Shown here: in pieces, positions 40,003 through 49,200 of the stretch
Numbering within the stretch: the first letter of the stretch is position 1
Layout: every line of letters begins with the position of its first letter
DNA from: a virus
Direction: 5' to 3' (one strand)
Virus record (IMG/VR): IMGVR_UViG_3300009176_000003
Location: 1 to 64,000 of that record
DNA length: 64,000 nucleotides
Made by a program: the position numbers and the translations under genes
Notes under the pieces: model-generated
What the model was told of the DNA's origin: nothing
Databases searched by the model: none
Seen by the model: the letters and a program-made list of their open reading frames with translations, nothing else

Positions 40003-41085
40003 ATGGGTCAAGAACTACAGGTTCCCGACGCCTTCAAAGCCAAGGGAATGGCCAAGGTATTCCAGGGCCGCGTCAATCTCGACGACAACCTGGCGGACGG
40101 CATCGGGCAGAGCTACCCGATCATCCGCATCAAGGGCAAAATCTGGTCGATCCAGCACCGGGGCGAGCGCAAGATCGTCTCGCGCCCCGACGACGGCTCG
40201 CCCTCCGGGCATCTCGATGTGGTGATTCTCGAACAGGCCAAGGGCAAGTCGAAGAGCTACTACAAGAAGTACGACGCCGGAACTTCGGACGGCGACCGTC
40301 CGATATGCGCGTCCATCGATGGCATCGTGCCGGACGACGACGTGCAAGCCAAGCAAAACGACACCTGTGCGTTGTGCCAGCGCAACGTCTGGAAGACCGA
40401 CCCCGAGACGGGCCGCCGGGGCCGCGAGTGCACCGACTACAAGCGCCTCGCAGTCTTAGTCATGCCCAACCAGACCACGCCGTTGTTCGGGCAGGCTTTG
40501 CTGGAGCCGATGTTCCTGCGCGTGCCGCCGGACTCGTTGCAGTCGCTGGCGATCATGGGCGAAACCATGACCAACCAGGGCTACCACTATAAGACTTACC
40601 TGACGCGGATCAGCTTCGACCCGCAGAAGGCGCACCCCAGCATGCTGTTCCGTCCGGTGCGACCGTTAGACGAGAACGAGGGTGCGGTGGTGCTGGAGGT
40701 TTCCGATAACCCCTCGATTGGGCGCATCGTCGGGACCGACGTGGCGACCGGCGGCATGAAGACGGTGTCGACAGCCGCAGAGCCCACCGGGCTGAACACG
40801 GTTACCGCCACGGTCACCAAGCCGCGCCCGGTGGCGGTTGCTAAGCCGAAACCTGCGCCCGAGCCAGAGCCGGAACCGGAAGAAGAGCAACTCAGCCTGC
40901 TCACGCCTCCGCCGGCGGCGGTCCCGGTCAAGAAGCCGCCGCGTGCCGCGCGTGTGGTGCCGGCAGCGCCTCCTGCGGCGGCAGCGCCGCAGAACAACGG
41001 CCATGCCGAGGAAGACGTCGATCTGGCCGTCGCCAGCGACGATGACCTGGATGCCGAGATCGCCAAGCTGATCGCCACCAAATAA
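40003..41085 (+). CDS. Candidate ssDNA-binding protein with acidic tail
   Basis: This is a 360-residue protein. Residues 1-235 form a compact domain with an internal CALCQRN...GRECTDY pair of Cys segments (possible zinc site) and IRIKGKIWSIQH at the start. Residues about 265-330 are a Pro/Ala/Glu-rich linker. The end, DDLDAEIAKLIATK, is acidic then amphipathic, like the protein-binding tails of SSBs. It sits between the Gam-like gene and the primase-helicase. SSB function is inferred from layout and neighbours, not from an OB-fold match. A palindrome copy lies at 40802-40816. Confidence 0.5.
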   Translation: MGQELQVPDAFKAKGMAKVFQGRVNLDDNLADGIGQSYPIIRIKGKIWSIQHRGERKIVSRPDDGSPSGHLDVVILEQAKGKSKSYYKKYDAGTSDGDRPICASIDGIVPDDDVQAKQNDTCALCQRNVWKTDPETGRRGRECTDYKRLAVLVMPNQTTPLFGQALLEPMFLRVPPDSLQSLAIMGETMTNQGYHYKTYLTRISFDPQKAHPSMLFRPVRPLDENEGAVVLEVSDNPSIGRIVGTDVATGGMKTVSTAAEPTGLNTVTATVTKPRPVAVAKPKPAPEPEPEPEEEQLSLLTPPPAAVPVKKPPRAARVVPAAPPAAAAPQNNGHAEEDVDLAVASDDDLDAEIAKLIATK

Positions 41086-41099
41086 GGGCGATCAGCGTG

Positions 41100-44000
41100 A
41101 TGTTGCCCGCCGACTTCATGTCGCGTGTGGTTGACTGGCCGGGGGACGACAACGCCCCCGGCTGGGTCAACGTGCACTGGCTGAGCCCCAAGGGCCCCGG
41201 CATGCGCGGGCGTCCGTTCAAGCACCTGCACGACTTCATGAGCTTCGTGCAGTACGCCGCCAACAAGCCGGGAATATTCAAGGATATTTTCTTCTGTACC
41301 TCGACCCAGAAAGACCACGGCAAGGAGTTCCGCGGTAGATACACGGCGCACCGCCACCACTCCAAGGCGCTGTGGCACAAGGCGTTATTCCTCGACGTGG
41401 ACATCAAGCCCGAGGGCTACGCCACGCTGAAAGAGGCGCTGCAGGCGGTGCACGCGTTCCGCCTGAAAGCCGGCCTGCCACCCCCGTCCGCCATCGTGCT
41501 GACCGGGGGAGGAATTCATGTATACTGGATCAGTCTCAAGCCGCTCACCACCGAGCAGTGGCGTCCCTACGCCGAGGGCCTGAAAGCCGAAGTGCTATCA
41601 TTTGGCTTGAAGTGCGACGTCGGCGTGATCGCCGATGCCGCGCGTATCCTGCGCGTGCCGGGGACCGTCAACAACAAGCAGGACAAGCCGCGACCGGTGC
41701 GCCTGGCGCATCTGGGCGCGAGTTATGATTTTAGTGATGTCGCGTTTGCCGGCCTGGCCGCAAAGGCCCCTGTCGCCCCGGTGCAAAAAGTTCCGGTTAC
41801 CGCGGCGGCAACATTTGCAATTCCGCCAGAGTTCGCCGCCGGGCCGGCAAAAATCCTCGCGCATCTCGATCCCCTGGCGGGCGGGTTCTCCGGGATTGGC
41901 GCACGCGATAACGACTTGCCCTTGGACGCCACCGAGATCTTCAAGGGCTGCAACCATTTTCGCGACAGCGTCAAGACCGGCGGAAAATCCCAGTCGCAGA
42001 GCCTGTGGCACCTCAACGCGCTGGCCTGCACGTGGCTGGACAATGGGAGAACGATCTTTCACGGGATGGCCAGGGGCTACCGGACCTACACCTACGACGA
42101 GTCGGACAAGATGTTCGACCGCAAGGTCAAGGACCGTGCCCAGTACCCCGACCTGGGCTGGCCGCTGTGCGAGACGCTGGAGAGCGAGGGGGCCAAGTGT
42201 GCAGGGTGTCCCTACTACGGCAAACTAAAATCCCCGCTCAGTCTGGCGGAACGGGTGTATGTCCCGCCCCCGCCGATGCCGCCACCGCCGCCCGAGCTGG
42301 AGCTGCCGGAGGAGTACACCGTCAACGAAAAAGGTTTCATCTGCGAGATCGTCGAGAAGGAAGACCGTCACGGTAACAGCCGGACCGAGTACGTGCCGCT
42401 GTTCTGGAGCAAATTGCGCGCGTTCAACGCGCAGGGCGGCAACCGGCAGCTCCAGTTTCAGACTTCTCTCGATCTCGACAAATGGGGTACAGTCGAGATC
42501 AACGAAGCGACCGACCTGATCAACGAAACCACCATCGTGAAAGCGCTGCGTCAGCATGGCGTCAAACCCAACACCAGCATCTCGGCCAAGAGGATTATCA
42601 CGTTTGTGACCAGCTACATGGCCAAGCTGGACGCCTCCAAGGCACGCCAAAACACCGTGCCGTTCGGCTGGCTGCGCGAAACCGGCGAGATGCCGGTGGG
42701 CTTTGCCTACGGTGGAAGGGTCATTCTCCAGAACAACACCGAGCGCCAGGCCGGCTACTCCGACAAGCAGCTGGAGAAATTCTATACCCCGACAGGCGAT
42801 CCCGAGCCGTGGTGGAAACTGCTGCGCATTATTACCGCGCGGCACCACCCGGCCCTGGAGTGCATCGTGGCATCCAGCTTTGCCGCCCCCCTGAGTTATG
42901 CGACCGGGCTGTACAACGGGATTATCTGTTCCTGGTCGCCGGGAGGGGGTGCCCACAAGAGCACCTCCATGCAGGTCGGTGCCGCGGTGTGGGGCTGTCC
43001 CAAGCTCACCAAGGAACACCCGGGTGCCTCGCACAAGGGCATCATCCACAAGATGGGGATGATAAAAAACCTCCCGGTGTACTGGGACGAGATTAACTCC
43101 CCGGAACTCATGAAGGGCGTGGCCAGTATCCTCGGCAACAGCACGCAGGGGTCCGGCGGGAGCAAACTGACCAGCGGGCGCGATTTTCACGTTTACGACG
43201 AGTGGCAGACGCTGATGCAGGTGGGCGCGAACTTGTCGCTGGTCGAGCACATCATCAACAACAGGACCGGCACCGACGCGCAGCTGCAGCGCGTGTTCGA
43301 GTTCCAGGTAGAGAAACGCATCGATACCCAGAAGCACTACAATACCGACAGGCTGTCCAACGCGCTCGACCACAACTACGGCCACGTCGGGGTACGCTAC
43401 AGCCAGCTGCTCGGCACCAACGTCGAGCGCATCCACAAGCAGATGACTGGCGTGTTAGAGCGGTTCTCCAACGAGGTGAGCATCCGCTCGGAGGAGCGCT
43501 TCCGCTGCGCCGTCGCCGCGACGGTCTACATGGGTGCGGTGCTGGCCAACGAGATCGGCTGCGACTTCAACGTCAACGAGATGTGGAGCTTTCTCAAGGA
43601 CGAGTTCCTCAAGCAGCGCCACAAGATCGACACCGCCAACGTGGTCGCCGGCACTGGCGAGAACTCGGCCAACTGGACCAGCCATTTCCTCAAGACCAAC
43701 GCCGACAACGCGGTGTGGATCGACACCATGCCGTCGCGCCGTCCGGGCCAGCCGCCCGGTATCGTGTGGGTCGCGGGCGTAAACCATCTGCGGCCACGGC
43801 CGATCCATGTGCGGCTGTCGATATCCGACCGTGTCATTGATATTTCCCGCACCAAGTTCTTTGAATGGCTTGTGCTGAAAGAGGTCATACCGTCATCGGT
43901 GCTCACTGGCCTCGTGCGGCACTTCGGCGCGACCGAGCCTGGTCGTCTCAACCTAGCGGCTGGGGCAGGGGTGCTGGGTGGCGGACGGGAGCCCGTCATT

Positions 44001-44144
44001 CGCATCCCTGTGCCGGACGATTCGCCGTTCCTGAGCGACCTCTATGCCCATACGCCGCCGGACCAGCGTCCCATGACGACGCCGACAACATCGCTAAGCG
44101 GCGCTACCGCGACGGTAATTTCCATCGACAAGGCACGACCCTGA
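41100..44144 (+). CDS. Primase-helicase (AEP-like plus DUF927-like)
   Basis: This 1014-residue protein starts at ATG 41100 after AAGGGCG; GTG 41097 is the alternative. The N-terminal archaeo-eukaryotic primase-like part shows FLDVD (Asp99, Asp101), GGGIHVYW (136-143) and ARILRVPGT (181-189). The C-terminal half matches DUF927-type helicases: SWSPGGGAHKSTS, then VYWDEIN with the Walker B Asp-Glu (about 662) and GGSKLTSGRDFH. The P-loop reads GGGAHKST (615-622), His replacing the usual Gly before Lys. It should prime and unwind at the fork. Palindrome copies lie at 41797 and 44104. Confidence 0.82.
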   Translation: MLPADFMSRVVDWPGDDNAPGWVNVHWLSPKGPGMRGRPFKHLHDFMSFVQYAANKPGIFKDIFFCTSTQKDHGKEFRGRYTAHRHHSKALWHKALFLDVDIKPEGYATLKEALQAVHAFRLKAGLPPPSAIVLTGGGIHVYWISLKPLTTEQWRPYAEGLKAEVLSFGLKCDVGVIADAARILRVPGTVNNKQDKPRPVRLAHLGASYDFSDVAFAGLAAKAPVAPVQKVPVTAAATFAIPPEFAAGPAKILAHLDPLAGGFSGIGARDNDLPLDATEIFKGCNHFRDSVKTGGKSQSQSLWHLNALACTWLDNGRTIFHGMARGYRTYTYDESDKMFDRKVKDRAQYPDLGWPLCETLESEGAKCAGCPYYGKLKSPLSLAERVYVPPPPMPPPPPELELPEEYTVNEKGFICEIVEKEDRHGNSRTEYVPLFWSKLRAFNAQGGNRQLQFQTSLDLDKWGTVEINEATDLINETTIVKALRQHGVKPNTSISAKRIITFVTSYMAKLDASKARQNTVPFGWLRETGEMPVGFAYGGRVILQNNTERQAGYSDKQLEKFYTPTGDPEPWWKLLRIITARHHPALECIVASSFAAPLSYATGLYNGIICSWSPGGGAHKSTSMQVGAAVWGCPKLTKEHPGASHKGIIHKMGMIKNLPVYWDEINSPELMKGVASILGNSTQGSGGSKLTSGRDFHVYDEWQTLMQVGANLSLVEHIINNRTGTDAQLQRVFEFQVEKRIDTQKHYNTDRLSNALDHNYGHVGVRYSQLLGTNVERIHKQMTGVLERFSNEVSIRSEERFRCAVAATVYMGAVLANEIGCDFNVNEMWSFLKDEFLKQRHKIDTANVVAGTGENSANWTSHFLKTNADNAVWIDTMPSRRPGQPPGIVWVAGVNHLRPRPIHVRLSISDRVIDISRTKFFEWLVLKEVIPSSVLTGLVRHFGATEPGRLNLAAGAGVLGGGREPVIRIPVPDDSPFLSDLYAHTPPDQRPMTTPTTSLSGATATVISIDKARP

Positions 44145-44158
44145 AGGAGGGTTTAACA

Positions 44159-44893
44159 ATGAAGAAGCTACTTGCGACAGTTGCCGTGCTCGCCGCACTT
44201 GCGACTCCCGCCTACGCCGATGTCATTCTTGGCGGCCAGACCTGGACCGGCAACGGCACCGTCCTCGACATCGCCGCTGTCGTCCCGGGCGGCAACCAGC
44301 CGCGCAACATCCCGTGTCTCATTTGCGGCGAGAACCAGCCGCAACAGATAGCCGGGTTTGGCTACAACGACTTCGGCAACTCCGGCAACCAGACCACCAT
44401 CAACGCCTTCTCGTCCGGCATTGTGCGCGACCGTCTGGCCGACGACACCATCGGCACCGGCTACACCCTTGGTGCCGGGAGCGTTTTCCTCGCGGCACTC
44501 GCCGGTCGTACCGACTTTGCGGTCGGCGTCGACGTCAACGATACCGGCGTGGCGCAGACGCTGGAGAGCTTCTGGTTCCTCAACCTGACGCAGCACACGG
44601 TCCTCGCCGTGCTCTCGCCCGGTCCGGGCGGAATAGCGATCCCCTCGCTCAACAACGGCACCGGCTTTCCCGACTACACCATCAGCGGTTTCGACCTGAA
44701 CCGGGGCGACATCCGTCCGGGCGACCAGATTATTTTCTTTGCGCGCATCACGGGTGCGAACGACGGTCCCGACTCGTTCTTCTTAGTGCCGCAGGCCGTC
44801 CCCGGCCCGGTCCTCGGTGCTGGACTACCCGGTCTGGCGTTCGTGCTTGGCTGCCTCGCCTACTGGCGTCAACGCCGGCGCAACACCATATAA
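44159..44893 (+). CDS. Secreted protein with PEP-CTERM-like C-terminus
   Basis: This 244-residue protein has a strong AAGGAGG site. Residues 1-21 (MKKLLATVAVLAALATPAYA) are a clear signal peptide. The mature part is a Gly/Asn/Thr-rich beta domain (ILGGQTWTGNGTVLDIAAV). The C-terminal 30 residues read VPGPVLGAGLPGL, a hydrophobic span, then WRQRRR: the tripartite PEP-CTERM-like sorting signal. In bacteria this signal is processed by exosortase and linked to exopolysaccharide. It is unusual in a phage, and no exosortase is present here, so the host enzyme would be needed. It was probably acquired from a host. Confidence 0.8.
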   Translation: MKKLLATVAVLAALATPAYADVILGGQTWTGNGTVLDIAAVVPGGNQPRNIPCLICGENQPQQIAGFGYNDFGNSGNQTTINAFSSGIVRDRLADDTIGTGYTLGAGSVFLAALAGRTDFAVGVDVNDTGVAQTLESFWFLNLTQHTVLAVLSPGPGGIAIPSLNNGTGFPDYTISGFDLNRGDIRPGDQIIFFARITGANDGPDSFFLVPQAVPGPVLGAGLPGLAFVLGCLAYWRQRRRNTI

Positions 44894-44920
44894 GGTAGAC
44901 ATTCCAACAGGATAGATACA

Positions 44921-45184
44921 ATGCAACGCGAGACGATCCTACAGTATTTCGAGTACAAGCACCTGAAGCCAGAGCTGCAGAACCACAGCAAGTCGTTCTG
45001 GGCCCTGGCGCATCACGTCTGCAACACCATCCCCGAGAGCCCGGAGCGCACCATTGCGCTGCGAAAACTCTTGGAGGCCAAGGACGCGGCAGTGCGTGCC
45101 GCGCTCTACGACATCACCAAGGGCGATGTGCAGGAAGTGCTGACCGAGCAGGACCAGCGGCCTGCCGTGCGCGGCGTAGCCTAG
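44921..45184 (+). CDS. Acb2/Tad1 hairpin-like protein (candidate anti-defence sponge)
   Basis: This is an 87-residue, fully helical protein. FEYKHLKPELQNHSKSFWALA followed by ERTIALRKLLEAKDAAVRAAL matches my recollection of the helical-hairpin family to which the phage cyclic-nucleotide sponges Acb2 and Tad1 belong. Those proteins capture CBASS or Thoeris signalling molecules. It is the last gene of the early operon, the usual place for accessory anti-defence genes. Ligand binding cannot be judged from sequence alone. A terminator follows inside the antisense gene. Confidence 0.55.
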   Translation: MQRETILQYFEYKHLKPELQNHSKSFWALAHHVCNTIPESPERTIALRKLLEAKDAAVRAALYDITKGDVQEVLTEQDQRPAVRGVA

Positions 45185-45357
45185 GTTTCTTCATTCTCAA
45201 TGAAATAACGGCACCAGCCGTCTGGACTGATCGGGTCAACCACCGCAACACAGTGCGGTGGTTGACCCTTTTGGTACATGGTGCAGAGCGAGCACTTCTC
45301 GTATTTGTCGCCCGGGCCGTACTGCGCCACCGCATGAGAAGACTTCTTCTCAGCCAC
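45181..45357 (-). CDS. Small HiPIP-like cysteine protein
   Basis: This 58-residue protein has a GTG start overlapping the previous stop by 8 bases. The cysteines lie in CSLC, a later PHC and GWC, giving C-x2-C-x10-C-x11-GWC, close to the high-potential iron-sulphur protein pattern. It begins [20 protein letters not shown] and has no signal peptide. Iron-sulphur binding is plausible but unproven; zinc is an alternative. The stop codons of this gene and the convergent early gene overlap. Confidence 0.65.
   Translation of the reverse strand: MAEKKSSHAVAQYGPGDKYEKCSLCTMYQKGQPPHCVAVVDPISPDGWCRYFIENEET
45233..45272 (+). terminator. Strong terminator at the end of the early operon
   Basis: GGGTCAACCACCGCA (45233-45247) and TGCGGTGGTTGACCC (45254-45268) pair perfectly over 15 bases around ACACAG, followed by TTTT on the plus strand. 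It lies inside the coding region of the convergent minus-strand Cys-rich protein gene. No T run follows on the minus strand, so it should stop rightward transcription only. Confidence 0.8.
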
Positions 45358-45532
45358 GCGGCTTCACCGCCGGGAGCGATTTGGTCTTGGGCGCGGCAGG
45401 TGCCGGCACCTCGATCTTCGACCTGAATTGGGCGTCGCGAAATCTGTCCGGGGTTTTGAGAAACTTGCTGTCGGTAGTCGTGACAGGTCCGCCTTTGGCG
45501 TAGCTCGCTGTTTTCGCGCCTGAACTCTTCAT
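45350..45532 (-). CDS. Small AKGG-type protein
   Basis: This 60-residue protein, [21 protein letters not shown] onwards, has the (Y/F)AKGG motif also present in the small protein at 2699-2920. It is basic and probably disordered. It overlaps both neighbours by a few bases, so the three small genes are coupled. Function unknown. Confidence 0.7.
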   Translation of the reverse strand: MKSSGAKTASYAKGGPVTTTDSKFLKTPDRFRDAQFRSKIEVPAPAAPKTKSLPAVKPRG

Positions 45533-45684
45533 CTGGTTTTCTCCTGGGGTTTGCGTTTCGGCAGCTTGCCGCCTTTGTCGGATTTAACAAATTCAGCACC
45601 AACAGACTTTGGGATTCCCAAAGTGCTCTTGCCAGCCTTAGCGGCGTACATCGCCTTGCGTTGCTGTTGCGACACCATTGGCAT
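45529..45684 (-). CDS. 51-residue basic protein
   Basis: This frame reads [20 protein letters not shown] onwards and ends KRKPQEKTR. It is rich in Lys, with [20 protein letters not shown] typical of small phage late proteins. ATGA links it to the next gene. It is the first of a three-gene minus-strand cluster beyond the HNH gene. No function is known. Confidence 0.65.
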   Translation of the reverse strand: MPMVSQQQRKAMYAAKAGKSTLGIPKSVGAEFVKSDKGGKLPKRKPQEKTR

Positions 45685-45720
45685 ATTGACTCTCCGTTCT
45701 AGGTGGCATATTCACGCTGC

Positions 45721-46293
45721 ATGAGGAAACGAAATCCTTGTGCTTGTGGCTGCGGTAAGTTGGCCCCGGTCATTTTTCGGGAGAGCGGACCACGAAAGGG
45801 TCATGTTAAGCGCTACGCCCAGTTCATTCCTGGTCATGGGAATAGAGATTGGGGTCGCCGTATGAAGGCAATGCTTCCCGGCACACTGGATTTGCTGCCG
45901 ATTGGTGCCACCAGACTTCATCATTCCAATCCCACACTTGTCTACAGACAGATCAAAGCTGGTCCCGGTAGAGCCGGCTGGCGTTTCGAACATCGTGTAG
46001 TAGTTGAACAACACATAGGTCGTCGGCTTGATCGAAATGAACACGTCCATCACAGGAACGGAAACACGCTCGATAATCGAATCGAAAATCTCGTGTGTAT
46101 GTCTCACTCAGATCACAGCAAGCATCATCATAATTTGCAGCGCTGGGCCAAGAAATTTGACCATTGCCGATGGTGTGGAACAGACAAGAAAGAGCATGTA
46201 GGTCATGGTCTCTGTACAACATGCTATCAACGCTCACTCATCGGAATCACACCGCGTGTTGCCGTCGCGGTAACCAGCCCGCCATGCTCGTAG
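45721..46293 (+). CDS. HNH homing endonuclease
   Basis: This is a 190-residue protein (ATG 45721; GTG 45703 possible). The HNH core is FEHRVVVEQHIGRRLDRNEHVHHRNGN followed by LDNRIENLVCMSHSDHSKHH, the HNH_3 arrangement. CGCGKL near the N-terminus and CRWCGT...GLCTTCYQ at the C-terminus can bind zinc. It is the only plus-strand gene in the right-hand late block. Its last 67 bases overlap, in antisense, the 3' end of the giant ejection-protein gene, and base composition is more AT-rich than the surroundings. All this suggests insertion as a mobile gene. Confidence 0.85.
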   Translation: MRKRNPCACGCGKLAPVIFRESGPRKGHVKRYAQFIPGHGNRDWGRRMKAMLPGTLDLLPIGATRLHHSNPTLVYRQIKAGPGRAGWRFEHRVVVEQHIGRRLDRNEHVHHRNGNTLDNRIENLVCMSHSDHSKHHHNLQRWAKKFDHCRWCGTDKKEHVGHGLCTTCYQRSLIGITPRVAVAVTSPPCS

Positions 46294-49200
46294 CCCTTGA
46301 TCGCCTTATTGACTCCGCTCTCAATCAAGCCGCGCGGACGCTTGTCGCGAGCGCGCTCGCTCTGCATCTGCAGCTTGACGCGCATGATCTCGCGCCTGAC
46401 CTGTCCCGGTGAGGGCGTATTGATGCCGCCGATGATCAGTTGCTCGATCACCTTCTGGGCGATCAGGCTGGCATCGGCGTCTGGACGCATCGCCACGTTG
46501 GACGCCACCTTGTAGGGTGGCACCGCTTGCCCAACTAGGTATTCGGTCAGCTGACCAACAGCCTTAGCGGCGTTCTCTGGGTCGAGCAGGTTTTGCGTCT
46601 CGACAATCGGCTTGCCGCGCCAATCTTTATTACCAAGCAATTCCCACGCTGCGTTAGTTGGTACTGAAGGCGTATAGACAATCTGGGTCAAACTCTGCGG
46701 GTCCTTTTCGCCTTTTGCCACGTCCCGGACCAGGCCGGCGATGCGCGTCATGCCGCGCTCGTCGAACTTGGATTTCGGGTTGCCGGTGAGAGAAGCGTAC
46801 CCTTCCGAGAGCGCCGGATAGACCAACGTCATCAGGGCAATCATGGCGGCGGCCTGCCCTGCCGCCACGCCGCGCTCTTTGTAGGAGGCGTCGGGACGGG
46901 TCAGGTTGCGCAAAATCGTGGCGAACCCGCGCAGCAGGCCATAATGGTACGGGTTGAACATGCTCAGAAACGGCGTGCTGAGCACCTTCTTGGCGAGGCG
47001 GCTGCCCAGCACGGTCGGCGGCACCTGATAGCTGTCCACGAAGTCGTGCACGCTCTTGGCGGCCTTCTCGGGAGATAACCCCGCCTCGCGTTCCTCCAGG
47101 TAGCGCTGGGTGTAGAGAATGTCCGACAGCCACCACATCGGCGCGCTCGCCGCATCGTAGGCCCGGGATGCCGCCTCTGCGGTGGACACCCCAAACACGC
47201 GGGCTATCGGGTCGAGCTTGCTGAGTTTCTTCGGCACCTCGGTGCCGGATGCCTTGGCGATCTGCTCCATGACGCCGTGGGTCAGCGTATGCATAAGCAT
47301 CGGGTTGCCGCCCGCCTCGATGATCTCGCGCTGTAAATCATCCTGCTCGCGCACCGACTTCACCGCACGCGCGAACGTCTTGACGAGTATCTTGGTGTCC
47401 TTCGGGCTGAGCCATTTTGCACCCCGGCCGATAAAAAATTTATCCGCCTCGTTGAACGCCTGCACCAAGGGTGCCCACACCACGATGTTCTTGGTGAAGA
47501 AGCTGGAGAACGCGTCCAGCTTCTTGATCGCCCATTTGCCGTCGTGCTCGTTCCAGCTCTGCGAGATGCTCGGGTTCATGAAGTCGTTCATGACCCAGGC
47601 CCAGCGCTGCGGCATCCACATGTTCTTGAACTGCGGCAGGTTGGTCTGCGCGTACTTGAGTTCCTTGACCTCCTTCTTGGACAAGCCGCGCTTGAGGTGG
47701 GACTGGAAGTCGTTGCTGGAGATAATCTCGTCGTAGAGCTTGAGGTTCTCCAACGCTGATTGCAGTCCCATCAGGGCGTTCGAGTAGGTCAGCAGCGGGT
47801 TGTCGTGATACTCAACGCGCCACTCACCAGTGGCCGGGTCCTTGCCCATGGCGTGCTTGATCTCGTCGATCCCGGAATGATCGACCTGAAAGAGTGTTTC
47901 CTTGCCTTTCTTCTTCAGCCGGACCGTGGAGCCCACCTGGTTCGGGTTGAAATTCCCCATGTCGCGAGTGAGCTTAAGCTTGCTCGGCGCGCCGTTGCGC
48001 ATGAACGTAATGGAGTCGGCACCCGGGATGTAGACCACGCGGTGCCCGCTGACAGTGTCGACCAGGGTGAAGTAGCCGCGCTTCTGCGCGGTGCCGGCGA
48101 ACTGGTGCAGCGACGCCTCGCCCTCGCCGCCCCACGGATCGAGCGTGCGCTCCTTGGTCGGGTCGGCATAGGGGTCGTACTCGTCGACGTGGTCCCACTT
48201 CTGCGAGCCCTTCTGGATGCGCGGCACGAACTCGTAGAACCCGTTGCCGTTGCTGGTGCGCTCCGGCAGGTCTTCCCAGCCGGTGACCTTGTAGTTTTCC
48301 GCTTTGGCTTTGTATTCGTCGTAGAACTTCGCGTAGTCGTCCTCCATCCACTTGATGTGCGTGTCGTAATAGTCCTTCAGCTTCGCCGGCAGCGCGCGGG
48401 CCTGGCCGAGTTCCAGTGCCTGGCGCAGCTGCGTGTGCTCCAGCGGCGAGAGTTGTGACTTCTTGGTCTTGGGGTCGCGCGCCTTTAATGCGTTCTTGCG
48501 CAGCTTGCCGCGGTACTCGGTCTTGCGGTTGGTGAGCCTGACGAATTTCGCACCGAGCTGGTCGGCATACTGCCGGGTCGGCTCGTTGTAGCCGGGCCAC
48601 CAGAAGCTCTTGACCGTGTGCTTGACCGTCTTGACCGGGTTGAGCATCCACTCCGGGATCTCGACCGCGCCGCGCTCGTCGGTGACAATCTCGTCAAAGA
48701 AGTCGCTCACCCGCTCGAACGTGCCTTTCTCGGCACGCACCTGCTCGGCTTCGGCCAGCTTCTGGTCGGCTGCCGCACGGGCTTCCTTGCCGACCACCAC
48801 CGGCTTGGCCTGCAGCGCCGCCAGGGTCGCGGCAGCAATCGCCTTAAACTCGGGGGAGTTTCTATCCAGCACCGTGCCGGTGGAGAGTTTCTCGGCGGTT
48901 GCCGGCGCGGTAACGATCCGCTCGCGCTTCGGGATATCCGCCGCGGTCTTGACCGACGTGGTCTTGACTACCGGCGCGTCCTCGGCCGGCACCGCCTCGA
49001 ACGTCGCCTCCAGCTGGTTGAACAAGATCCTGCGTAATTTATCCGGGTCCTGCGTGGTCGCGACATTGGTCTCCAGGTCGGGATGAAGCGTAAACAACAA
49101 ATTATGCGCGTCGTCGGGTAGCCCGTTGATCCAGTTGACCAGCGTGTCGTGCTGCAGGACGTAAGTCTGGCTCTCACCGCCGTCGGAGTTGTCGATTTGC

